DNA of 64,000 nucleotides from Bin127 sp965203505 (GTDB taxonomy: Bacteria; Chloroflexota; Dehalococcoidia; Lucifugimonadales; Lucifugimonadaceae), in NCBI GenBank assembly GCA_965203505.1, contig OZ241880.1, positions 930,001-994,000 on the forward strand, read 5' to 3'. The translations under genes were made by a program, and so were the position numbers. Below are positions 7,882 through 16,157 of this stretch, piece after piece. The notes below the pieces were generated by a model. The model made no database searches and was not told the DNA's origin. It saw only the letters and a program-made list of their open reading frames with translations. The number at the start of each line of letters is the position of its first letter. The first letter of the stretch is position 1.

Positions 7882-8805
7882 TCAATCGAGTTGCCTGAGG
7901 CGTGGGTCGAAACGGTCTCGGAACCAGTCGCCCAAGAAGTTGAAGGCTAGCACGGTGAGCATAATGGCTAATCCGGGGAAGAATGAAATCCACCACTCGG
8001 TGTAGATGTAGTTCCGTCCTTCGGCGACCATGACTCCCCATGCGGGAGTCGGCGGCGGGATGCCGACGCCGAGGAAGGACAAGCTGGCTTCTGTGAGGAT
8101 CAAGGATCCGAGTCTCAGCGTTGTGACGACAATAACGGTGTTGATTAGACCGGGCATGATATGTCGGAACATGATTCGCCAGATGCTTGCTCCGGCTACT
8201 CGGGCAGCGGAAACGTAGTCCCGTGTCTTCAGGCTGAGGGTTTCGGCGCGGGCTTGCCGCGCTACGCCATTCCAACTGAAGATCGTTAGCAGGATGATTA
8301 CAAGCGCGAAGGATTGTCCGTAGACAATGACAGTGACGAGTGCGACCAGGATGAATGGGACGGCGAAGGTGAAGTCGACGATACGCATCAAAATCTCATC
8401 GAGGGAACCGCCCAGATAGCCGGCTGCGAGGCCTACAAGCAATCCGATTACGGTTCCGATGGACAGTACGATCGTTGCGATCAGGAGCGAGATGCGCGCG
8501 CCGTGGATAATGCGAGTAAGCATGTCGCGTCCCAACGGGTCAGTGCCGAGGATGTGCTCGGAGGAGCCGCCTTCCTGCCACATCGGCGGTATGTTACGGG
8601 AGATAAGGTCGTCTTTTTCCGGGTTGTACGAGGTTAGGACGTCCGCGAAACCGGCGGCGACAAAAAGTGCGGAGATGATGATGATAGGTACGACCGGCCA
8701 TTGGCGCAGGTTACGAATCCAACGGTTCAAGAAAGGCTTCGTGTCTTCAGTTTCTCTGGTCTGGTCGGATGCGATTTCGCTCGCGGTGCTGGAGGCGCTA
8801 TTCAT
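7882..8805 (-). CDS. ABC importer permease, DppC/OppC family
   Basis: 307 residues with about six membrane segments. A cytoplasmic N-terminus with NRWIRNLRQWPVVPIIIISALF leads to the first membrane helix, and the ATPase-contact loop EAA reads RAETLSLKTRDYVSAARVAGAS followed by RIMFRHIMPGLIN. This is the DppC type of dipeptide/nickel/oligopeptide systems. It begins four bases after the DppB-like gene stops, so translation is probably coupled. No cognate ATPases occur in this cluster; they must be encoded elsewhere, which is common in Chloroflexota but not proven here. Confidence 0.93.
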   Translation of the reverse strand: MNSASSTASEIASDQTRETEDTKPFLNRWIRNLRQWPVVPIIIISALFVAAGFADVLTSYNPEKDDLISRNIPPMWQEGGSSEHILGTDPLGRDMLTRIIHGARISLLIATIVLSIGTVIGLLVGLAAGYLGGSLDEILMRIVDFTFAVPFILVALVTVIVYGQSFALVIILLTIFSWNGVARQARAETLSLKTRDYVSAARVAGASIWRIMFRHIMPGLINTVIVVTTLRLGSLILTEASLSFLGVGIPPPTPAWGVMVAEGRNYIYTEWWISFFPGLAIMLTVLAFNFLGDWFRDRFDPRLRQLD

Positions 8806-8809
8806 GATG

Positions 8810-9727
8810 TCACTCCAGCCTTATGCGGGGGTCTGCTAATGCGTAAGTGAAATCGACGATGACGCTCATAGCCGCGTATGCCAGTGTGATGACGCATACC
8901 ACAGCGGTGAGCACGGGAAAGTCGAGTTGCAATACGGACGTTACGGCCAAAGAACCGAGTCCGGGCCAGGAGAAAATCGTTTCGGTGATGACGGCGCCAG
9001 TTATCAATCCCGCCAAGAGGATTCCGGCGTATGTGAGCGAAGGTAGCAGGGCGTTACGGAAGGCGTGTTTCCAGATGACGCGTGTGTCGTGCACCCCTTT
9101 AGCGCGGGCGAACGTAATGAATTCAGAATCGAGGACTTCCAGCATGGCAGATCGTGTGAGCCTCAAGAAACTGGAGGCGAACAACCAGCCCAACGTCACC
9201 GAAGGCAGGATGTAGTGATCGATGCCGCCACGTCTAGCGACTGGCAACCATTCGAGATTGACACTGAATATGAGGACTAGGACAATTCCAAGCCAGAATA
9301 CCGGTGCTGCTTGTCCAATCAGTGCAAAAGTACGACCAGCGTAATCAAGTATGGAACCTCGTTTGAGCGCAGACAGCACGCCGAGAGGTATCCCGGTGAT
9401 CACAGCGAAAATGAATGACCCAGCGGCGAGTTCAAGAGTTGCTGGAATTCGTTCAACGACGACGTCCAGTGCCGGGCGTCGCTGGCGAATCGACTCGCCA
9501 AAATCTCCGGACAACGCGTTTCCGAGCCAGATCACATATTGCAGGTATAAGGGTTTGTCCAATCCCAACTCAACGCCCCAAGCATCCCATTCCGCTTGGG
9601 TGCTCTGCTCACTCATGAAGAGGTGTCGCGGATCGCCAGACTGCCGAGACATGATGAATACGAACACCGTCGTTGCTAGGATTAGCACGATGCTGTAGAT
9701 CAGTCTTCTTGCCAGAAACACTCTCAT
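8810..9727 (-). CDS. ABC importer permease, DppB/OppB family
   Basis: 305 residues. The start MRVFLARRLIYSIVLILATTVFVFIMSR is typical of DppB, and the cytoplasmic loop EFITFARAKGVHDTRVIWKHAFRNALLP is the conserved contact with the ATPase. An in-frame GTG lies four codons upstream (9739), but ATG at 9727 matches the usual length. It is separated from the solute-binding protein gene by about 160 bases that contain a perfect 16-bp stem hairpin, which may lower permease expression relative to the binding protein. Confidence 0.93.
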   Translation of the reverse strand: MRVFLARRLIYSIVLILATTVFVFIMSRQSGDPRHLFMSEQSTQAEWDAWGVELGLDKPLYLQYVIWLGNALSGDFGESIRQRRPALDVVVERIPATLELAAGSFIFAVITGIPLGVLSALKRGSILDYAGRTFALIGQAAPVFWLGIVLVLIFSVNLEWLPVARRGGIDHYILPSVTLGWLFASSFLRLTRSAMLEVLDSEFITFARAKGVHDTRVIWKHAFRNALLPSLTYAGILLAGLITGAVITETIFSWPGLGSLAVTSVLQLDFPVLTAVVCVITLAYAAMSVIVDFTYALADPRIRLE

Positions 9728-9770
9728 CGGATAGTGCACAGATTACCGAAATTGTTTACACCGTCCTGAA

Positions 9771-9805
9771 CTGACTGGCAACCTCCGCCGGAGGTTGCCA
9801 GTCAG
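9771..9805 (-). terminator. Perfect 16-bp inverted repeat between binding-protein and permease genes
   Basis: Left arm 9771-9786 and right arm 9790-9805 are exact reverse complements with a three-base GCC loop. No T tract follows on the reverse strand. I read it as a stabilising or attenuating hairpin between the highly needed binding protein and its permeases, rather than a full stop. Confidence 0.7.
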
Positions 9806-9891
9806 CATTACCGAGTTCCCCCTCCATTAGGCTCCGGCAACACCTGAGTCGTTGCCGAACTCGGATCAGAGGGGCTATCCACCGATTGGAC

Positions 9892-11937
9892 CTATTGGTC
9901 CAACAGGATTTGGTCAAACGAGTTAGGCGCGTTCTCGTTGTGCCTATAGGCATCCCATTTCAGGATGTCTGGTCCGGAAACCCACCATTTGACGAGTTCG
10001 ACCACGCCAAATGCCACACCAGTTCTCTGCATGTAGTTCTCGATCTCGATGTTTAGAGCGTAGATTTCTTCTGCATCTTCCTTGGCATCGAGTCCGCTGT
10101 AACGTGTATCCCAATCCTTCATGACATCGTAAGGGAGTTCAATGCCTGAGTTCCATCCCGGGTTTGCCCAGAACCGATTGTATTTAGCTCCGGTAAAGGG
10201 TGGACTTCCTTGGTTGACGAAGATCCAAGGGATCTGCATCGAGCGTTCGACCAACCGTGGACGTCGCGCCGAATAGGCTTCGGAAGTGATCTGGACGTCG
10301 ATTCCGATGTCGCGCCACTGTCCGGCTACAGCGATGCCGACTTCTGGGTTGACGAATGGACTGTCAGGCGGGACCCAGAAACCCATCTCGAATCCGTCAG
10401 GGTATCCAGCATCGGCAAGCAATTGCCGTGCCATGTCCGGGTTGTATTCATCAATCCAGTGGTCTTGCCACCATGGCGTGTCAGGTTCGTATCCAACCTC
10501 GGTGTAGAAAGGTCGCCCTAATCCGCCGAGGATGGTCGAATTGATAACTTGCCGGTTCAGCGCGTATGAGAGAGCGCGACGGACGGTGTTTGCGTTTTCG
10601 TCGTCAGGACCTGTACCGATCCATGGGTGGTCATCGTCAGGTAGGTGACCTGGCCGTGGCGGAACGGGTTCGTCGTTGTCGGCGTTTTTATCAGTCCAGA
10701 AGTTACCGCCAACATAAATGCTCTGCGGCAACCCACCGGTTATCTGCACGCGCTGGCCACGCGAGCGGTTCTCGGTGTCGATCACGAGGGAGTTTGGGAT
10801 CTGTGCGAGATCGACTTCTCCAGTTATCAACGCGGCAGCGGCTTGGGATGGCTCGCGTATCTCGATGATTCGCAACGAATCAGCTAAAGGCGGCGAACGC
10901 CAGTGGTCCAGTTTTGCTCTTGCGACCAGTTCATCGTTTCCGACCTGTTTGGTCACTTCCCATGGCCCACTACCGTGAGGGGTCAGGATCGCCTGTTCTT
11001 CGCCCAAGGTGTCGTAGACGTTCTTGCTACTGATCGAAACGAGACCGTTCTCGTTAGATATGTGGTAGAAGAATTCGGGGGACAACTTTGACGGATCGTG
11101 GTCGCACGAGACGGTGTTGTCATCGACTGCAACACAGTTCCATATACCCCTTCCGTTGGCATCGTTGAACGATCCAGCACGGGCTGCACGGCTACCTTCT
11201 TTACCGGCATCGGTGAATGAGAACGCGACATCATGAGCGGTCAACGGTCCCCAGTCCTGTCCCATACCGCTAAAAGATGCACCATCGCGGATCGTGAAGG
11301 TAATGTTGGTTCCGTCAATGCTCCAAGCGGTACCCAGTCCGCTGGTTCCTGGGGTTCCATGGTTCGGAGGCGGTTGATCGCGGTCAGTGCGTAGAAGAGT
11401 CTCGGTGATGCCCCACGCGTGAACCTTCCAATACTCAGGAGAGGGTTGGGCCGACGGTAGGTACAACGGCGGCGGCACGTAAACCGTGCCGACAGTCACT
11501 TCACCGCCGGAGCGGCGGGGAGCCATGACTTCGACCTCTTTGATGACCTCTTTCTCGACCACGACGGGTTTTTCGACTTCGACGATCTTCTCGGTCTCGA
11601 CGACGACTTCTTTCTCAACTTCGACGACTTCGACGACTTCCTTCTCGACTTCGACGACGACTTCTCTTTCGACGACGACTGTCTGGACGACGGTCTCACC
11701 TTCGATGATGACTTCCTTCTCAACGACGACGGTTTCGACGACGCGTTCGCCTTCGACGATGACTTCCTTCTCGACGACGACAGTTTGCGGTACTGCGACC
11801 TCGACGCGTTGTTCAACGACGACCGTCTGGACGACGGTTTCCGTGGATCCGCACGCTAATGCGGCGGTGCTAGAAGCTATCGCCAAGGCGACGAGAAGCA
11901 GTACGCTGGCCCATCGATGCCTTGCAATGTGTTTCAT
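9892..11937 (-). CDS. ABC solute-binding lipoprotein, family 5, with Val-Glu-Lys repeat linker
   Basis: 681 residues. A signal peptide ends in the lipobox ALACGS, so the protein is predicted to be lipid-anchored outside the membrane. Residues about 33-140 are built almost only of V, E, K and T in repeats such as VVVEKEV and VVEVEKEV. After APRRSGGEVTVG comes a family 5 binding domain (peptide, nickel or oligosaccharide type), with NTVRRALSYALNRQVIN and DMARQLLADAGYPDGF as recognisable parts. It belongs with the two downstream permease genes. The ligand is not readable. The repeat region seems to be a stalk holding the domain away from the surface; this is inference, though the same style of linker is known in Chloroflexota binding proteins. 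Confidence 0.9.
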   Translation of the reverse strand: MKHIARHRWASVLLLVALAIASSTAALACGSTETVVQTVVVEQRVEVAVPQTVVVEKEVIVEGERVVETVVVEKEVIIEGETVVQTVVVEREVVVEVEKEVVEVVEVEKEVVVETEKIVEVEKPVVVEKEVIKEVEVMAPRRSGGEVTVGTVYVPPPLYLPSAQPSPEYWKVHAWGITETLLRTDRDQPPPNHGTPGTSGLGTAWSIDGTNITFTIRDGASFSGMGQDWGPLTAHDVAFSFTDAGKEGSRAARAGSFNDANGRGIWNCVAVDDNTVSCDHDPSKLSPEFFYHISNENGLVSISSKNVYDTLGEEQAILTPHGSGPWEVTKQVGNDELVARAKLDHWRSPPLADSLRIIEIREPSQAAAALITGEVDLAQIPNSLVIDTENRSRGQRVQITGGLPQSIYVGGNFWTDKNADNDEPVPPRPGHLPDDDHPWIGTGPDDENANTVRRALSYALNRQVINSTILGGLGRPFYTEVGYEPDTPWWQDHWIDEYNPDMARQLLADAGYPDGFEMGFWVPPDSPFVNPEVGIAVAGQWRDIGIDVQITSEAYSARRPRLVERSMQIPWIFVNQGSPPFTGAKYNRFWANPGWNSGIELPYDVMKDWDTRYSGLDAKEDAEEIYALNIEIENYMQRTGVAFGVVELVKWWVSGPDILKWDAYRHNENAPNSFDQILLDQ

Positions 11938-12130
11938 CTCGACGTTCCTTAGTTCATTCTTGGGCGTGTATTCGAGTTCCGCGCGCGTAGGTATGACGCG
12001 CGAGGGGTACGCAACGATGTTAACCGAGTTGATCGGACTTTGTGCCGAATTCGCCGAAATCAGGAACTGAGGTAGGCTGGTTTTGCGAAACGACGCAATT
12101 CCGAGGTTAACGTGGCCTGCGACGCCGTCG

Positions 12131-12174
12131 TCGGTGCCTGTGCGGTTCTATTCGGGTGCGTTGCCTTTTCCAGA
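12131..12174 (+). pseudogene. Short remnant of the UGSC selenoprotein gene
   Basis: 40 of 44 bases match 14501-14544 inside the UGSC-family gene, including an exact run of 27 bases (12139-12165 against 14509-14535). In frame it encodes VRFYSGALPFPD, as in the intact gene; beyond that the similarity ends and no start or Sec codon follows. Chance identity of this length is very unlikely. I infer a leftover of duplication, rearrangement or loss of a second UGSC copy. Confidence 0.75.
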
Positions 12175-12244
12175 TAGACAGGATATGCGGGGATGGGGGT
12201 GTGCAAACGTGTCGTGAAGGGGTATGGCTGTTCGGGCATGACGG

Positions 12245-12273
12245 TTGATAAAGTTGTGATGAGGCGACATATT
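12245..12273 (+). promoter_or_regulatory. Sigma-70-type promoter for the PD40 gene
   Basis: TTGATA at 12245-12250, a 17-base spacer and CATATT at 12268-12273. Transcription would start near 12280, giving a leader of about 30 bases that includes the GAGG ribosome site at 12297-12300. Confidence 0.55.
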
Positions 12274-12308
12274 GTTACGAGGGGATGGACTGTGACGAGG
12301 ATATAAAT

Positions 12309-14135
12309 ATGCAGAATCAGTCTCAACATCATGGAGGTACTCCTCCTGAGCGGCCAGACGTTCAACGAGTCGAGAATTCACGCTCCGGAAGTCGTCCACG
12401 GCTGTTTGCGGGCGTTTTGGCGGTTTGCGTTGCGGTTGCAGTGATCATTTTTCTAGTGTTTGGGTTTAGGCAACCGATGTCTAGACTGATCGAGTTTCTA
12501 TTCGATCGCGATGTTGCTCCGGCATCTGGGCGGATAGCGTTTATTTCCTACCGGGACGGTGATAAGGGCGGCATCTACTTGATGAATGCGGACGGCAGCG
12601 GTGTGGAGCAACTAACGGAGAGCTATCTTACCTCAGGTCCCGAGGTGTCTCCGGACGGCCTGCGGATCGCGTTCACTTCCTACCGCGATAATGCTAGCGG
12701 GAACGTTTACGTGATGAACGTAGACGGCAGCGGTGTTGAACAGCTTACGGACAACCAGCATGGCGACTGGTTTGGTGCGTGGTCTCCGGACGGTGGCCGC
12801 ATAGCGTACGTTTCCCGCCGTGACTTGGATATGGAGGTATACGTGATGAATGCGGACGGTACGGGCGTCGTGCAGCTTACGGATAATCAGTATTACGACG
12901 GGGTTACTGCGTGGTCACCGGACGGTGGTCGGATCGCGTTCACGTCGGGCCGCGACGGTGACAGAGAGGTCTACGTGATGAATGCTGATGGTGGGGACGT
13001 GATGCAGTTGACGGAGAACGAGCATGACGACGGCGATCCTGCGTGGTCACCAGACGGTGGTCGCATCGCGTTCAGTTCCGGCCGCGACGGCGATGATGAG
13101 ATTTCCGACATCTACGTGATGAATGCTGACGGAAGTGGGGTGGAGCTGCTGACGGAAACCGAGTATAGGGACTATCACCCTGCTTGGTCTCCGGACGGTG
13201 GTCGCATCGCGTTCGCTTCAGACCGCGACGGTGATGGTGAGATGTCCGACATCTACGTGATGAACGCTGACGGCAGCGATGTGGAGCAGCTTACGGACAG
13301 TTCTAAAGGCTATTTCCCTGCGTGGTCTCCGGACGGTGGTCGCATCGCGTTCAGTTCCGATCGCGACGGTGACAGTGAGATCTACGTGATGAACGCGGAC
13401 GGGAGCGGTGTTGTGCAGCTTACGGACGACGAGTATCACAACAGATTCCCGGCGTGGGCGTTGGACGGTCGCCGCATCGCGTTCAGTTCCGATCGTGACG
13501 ATGACAGTAAGATCTACGTGATGAATGCGGACGGGAGCGGTGTGGAGCGGCTTACGGACGGTCCTAAAGGCTATTTCCCTGCATGGTCTCCGGACGGTGG
13601 TCGTATCTCGTTCGCTTCTAAACGCGACGCGGATTTGGACATCTACGTTATGGACGTGGATGGTGGCGGTGTGGAGCAGATCACCGACGACGACTCTTAT
13701 GAGGTGAATCCCGCATGGGCACCGGACGGTAGGCGTATCGCGTTCCAATCCGACCGCGACGGGCATAAGTGGGAGATCTACGTGATGAACGCGGATGGCA
13801 GCGGCGTGGTCCGGCTCACCGACGACGACGCTAACGACGTGTTGGGTGGGTGGTCACCGGATAGCGATCGTATCGTGTTCAGTTCAGTTCGCGACGGGGA
13901 CAGTGAGATCTACGTAATGAACGCAGACGGCAGCGGTGTTGTGCAGCTGACGGACAACGAGTATGTCGACTGGCTTCCTGTATGGTCACCGGACGGTGGT
14001 CGTATCGCGTTCGTTTCCACCCGGGATGGTGACCATGAGATCTACTTAATGAACACTGACGGCAGCGGTGTCGTGCAGCTGACGGACAACGAGTATCACG
14101 ACAGATTCCCTTCGTGGCTGCCAGTTGTGGATTGA
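12309..14135 (+). CDS. Membrane-anchored protein with twelve PD40/TolB-like propeller repeats
   Basis: 608 residues. A basic, disordered N-terminus is followed by one membrane helix (LFAGVLAVCVAVAVIIFLVFG), then twelve repeats of about 43-46 residues. Each reads roughly RIAFxSxRDGDxEIYVMNADGSGVxQLTDNE then PAWSPDGG, the PD40 (WD40-like TolB) pattern. The repeats are very similar also at DNA level, so recent internal expansion is likely. Twelve blades would give one very large or two six-bladed propellers, presumably outside the cell. TolB-type propellers bind proteins or sugars; no partner is evident. ATG at 12309 is chosen over 12285 because GAGG lies eight bases before it, while the earlier ATG directly abuts a purine run. 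Confidence 0.85.
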   Translation: MQNQSQHHGGTPPERPDVQRVENSRSGSRPRLFAGVLAVCVAVAVIIFLVFGFRQPMSRLIEFLFDRDVAPASGRIAFISYRDGDKGGIYLMNADGSGVEQLTESYLTSGPEVSPDGLRIAFTSYRDNASGNVYVMNVDGSGVEQLTDNQHGDWFGAWSPDGGRIAYVSRRDLDMEVYVMNADGTGVVQLTDNQYYDGVTAWSPDGGRIAFTSGRDGDREVYVMNADGGDVMQLTENEHDDGDPAWSPDGGRIAFSSGRDGDDEISDIYVMNADGSGVELLTETEYRDYHPAWSPDGGRIAFASDRDGDGEMSDIYVMNADGSDVEQLTDSSKGYFPAWSPDGGRIAFSSDRDGDSEIYVMNADGSGVVQLTDDEYHNRFPAWALDGRRIAFSSDRDDDSKIYVMNADGSGVERLTDGPKGYFPAWSPDGGRISFASKRDADLDIYVMDVDGGGVEQITDDDSYEVNPAWAPDGRRIAFQSDRDGHKWEIYVMNADGSGVVRLTDDDANDVLGGWSPDSDRIVFSSVRDGDSEIYVMNADGSGVVQLTDNEYVDWLPVWSPDGGRIAFVSTRDGDHEIYLMNTDGSGVVQLTDNEYHDRFPSWLPVVD

Positions 14136-14320
14136 GATTGTGGTTCGGATGGCTGGACGTGGGGGCGAAAAGTTAGGAGCATTTCCGGTAGCGTGGGCCA
14201 TTTACAGTGACTGCAGAGTGTTGAACTTGCGTCAGGTGTATCCTTTTGGCAAGTTTTCGCAGCCAAATCAGTGTGGATCGCGACAAAGTGAGGCCGCGAG
14301 TCATTTGTATAGAGGGCAAC

Positions 14321-15988
14321 ATGTATCAGCTTGAAGTCGTAAATCCGGTGTCGCCGCAGAGAGGCGAAGTGAGCGCGTTTCCGTATGCACCTAGGCCGTC
14401 GAGTCTGAAGGACAAGGTGATCGGATTGATGTGGAATGGGAAGGCTCACGGGGATGATGCGTTGAGAAGGGCTGGCGAGTTGATTAAGGCGGCGGAGCCG
14501 TCGGTGGATGTGCGGTTCTATTCGGGTGCGTTGCCGTTTCCGGACCCGTTGAGGGCGAAGGCGATATCGGAGATTGATGTCGCAATTGGCTGCACGGCTG
14601 ATTGAGGGAGTTGCACGTCGTGGCTTGTCTACGACATGGTTGAATTGGAGAAGGCGGGAGTTCCGACCGTCGTAATCCTGTCGAACGGTTTCCAGCATGA
14701 CGCCGATGCGAGCGCGAAGGCGTTCGGCATGGGGCCGATTCCTCGGGTAGAGGTGCCTTTGGTCTACAACAACATCACCACCGAGCAGGCGATCGAGCAG
14801 ACCGATCCGGTGGTTGACGAGATTATGGAACTGCTAACGCGAGGGATCAGCGGCGAGGAGATCGAGAATCAGGCACTGCGGGATGCTCAAGAGAAGCGAT
14901 TCGTGTTCAAAGGCGACGACCAGTTTGACGCGCTGGACGAGTTCAACAAGGAGTTCTTGGACAGGGACTGGGGTGATGGGTTCCCGCTAATACCGCCGAC
15001 GGAGGAAAAGGTTCAGCGGATGTTGTCAGGGACGACGCTAGATCCTGAAGATGTGGTGTGCACGTTGCCGCCAGGGAATGGGATTGTGACGGTGCAGAAA
15101 ATTGCGGTCAATTGCGTGATGGCAGGTTGCGAACCAGAACATTTGCCGGTGGTGATCGCGGCTTGTCGCGCGATTTCTAGCATGGAGCCGTTTGAGGTGC
15201 GCGGACTGTTGATGTCGACGTCTGCAGGTGCGCCGTTGATAGTGGTGAATGGGCCGATACGAAATGAGATTGGGTTGAACTACCGCAGGGCGACGTTGGG
15301 TCCGGGCAAGATGTCGAAGGTCAACGTGACGATTGGCAGGGCGTTCACACTGACGCTAAAGAACGGTGGTCACTGGTATCCCGGCGTTCTGGACATGGAC
15401 ACGATCGGTACGCCGAGAAAGTTCAGCTTCTGCATCGCCGAAAACGAGGAGGATTCGCCATGGGACCCGTTCCACGTGGAGAAGGGGTACCGACCTGATC
15501 AGAACGTGGTGTCGATCTTCCCGTCTGGCGGTGAACACGATCACGGCAACCAGGGTGTAGACACGGCTGACGGGTTGTTGAAGTCGTTAGCGGCGTCGTG
15601 CGGTCATTCGAGCGCGCATATCGCGAACCTGCATGGTGAGTTGGACGAGTCGCCGGGCGGGGCGACGTTGATTCTGTTAGCCCCTGCTCATGCACGACCG
15701 ATCGCCGGATCCGGTTACACGAAGAGCGCGGCGAAAGAGTTTTTGCATCAGCATGTGAAGGCTCCGGCGAGTGAGATGGTGGCGCATTTCAACGTGCCGG
15801 AGAAGGTGCGTTACGAGTGGCGTTGGTTGTACGATCTGCCGCCGTGGGAGCAGGAACGGGTGATGCTGCACGGACAGCACGATGCGAGTCGTTATTTCAT
15901 CGTGTGTGTGGGCGCGAACGATAGGGCCAAAAACTTGATTATCGGGTCCGGAACGCCAGGGATGGCTGAAATCACCGATCGTGCATAG
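14321..15988 (+). CDS. UGSC-family protein, probable selenoprotein read through TGA at 14603
   Basis: Two adjacent open frames are in the same frame, separated by one TGA (14603-14605). Read through, they give 555 residues with IGCTAD-U-GSCTSWLVYD, where U is residue 95 and forms the UGSC motif after which the family is named; Cys91 and Cys98 flank it. A SECIS-like hairpin follows the TGA, and selB is present at 51.6-53.5 kb. The N-terminal about 170 residues form the redox-like UGSC domain. The larger C-terminal part (about 210-555), with GDGFPLIPPTEEKV and several Cys, is conserved-looking but I cannot assign a reaction. ATG at 14321 has GAGGG four bases before it. Downstream lies a glycine-betaine-type importer. 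The alternative, two genes or a nonsense mutation, is much less likely given the preserved motif. Confidence 0.88.
14614..14638 (+). promoter_or_regulatory. Candidate bacterial SECIS hairpin
   Basis: GTCGT (14617-14621) pairs with ACGAC (14631-14635); two more pairs, A-T and C-G, extend it below a C-A mismatch. The nine-base apical loop GGCTTGTCT starts with GG. The loop begins 17 bases after the TGA, inside the spacing known for bacterial SECIS elements recognised by SelB. The element lies within the coding sequence, as expected in bacteria. Confidence 0.7.
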
Positions 15989-16157
15989 TTCCTCTGGTGC
16001 CGTGTTTGGTTTCGCGCGATCGCTTTTGGCGGTTTGCAGAGCTTTGCTCTCGGCTTCGGTTTATGGTCGGGTTTCGTGCTTCCGATATGGTTGATGATGG
16101 GCCGACAGAGGATGTTGTCGGCTTGTGAGACATTGAGTAGGAGATCGGAATACTGGT

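Larger units (their letters stand above)
11938..12308. other. 371-base divergent intergenic region
   Basis: Lies between the divergently transcribed binding-protein and PD40 genes. It must hold both promoters. It also holds a clear 44-base gene fragment (12131-12174) and a good promoter for the right-hand gene (12245-12273), listed separately. A forward open frame covering part of it has no ribosome site or recognisable product. Confidence 0.7.

Noticed and set aside
11486..12070. Forward Ser/Thr-rich open frame of 194 codons
   Set aside because: It is the antisense of the Val-Glu-Lys repeat; such repeats give open frames on the other strand. No ribosome site or sensible domain.
13218..13766. 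Reverse open frame of 182 codons within the PD40 gene
   Set aside because: Mirror of the DNA repeats in the propeller gene; the forward frame has clear PD40 motifs.
14246..14605. A separate short gene ending at the TGA at 14603
   Set aside because: It is the N-terminal part of the UGSC gene; the frame continues after the TGA with the family motif, and ATG 14321 has the ribosome site.
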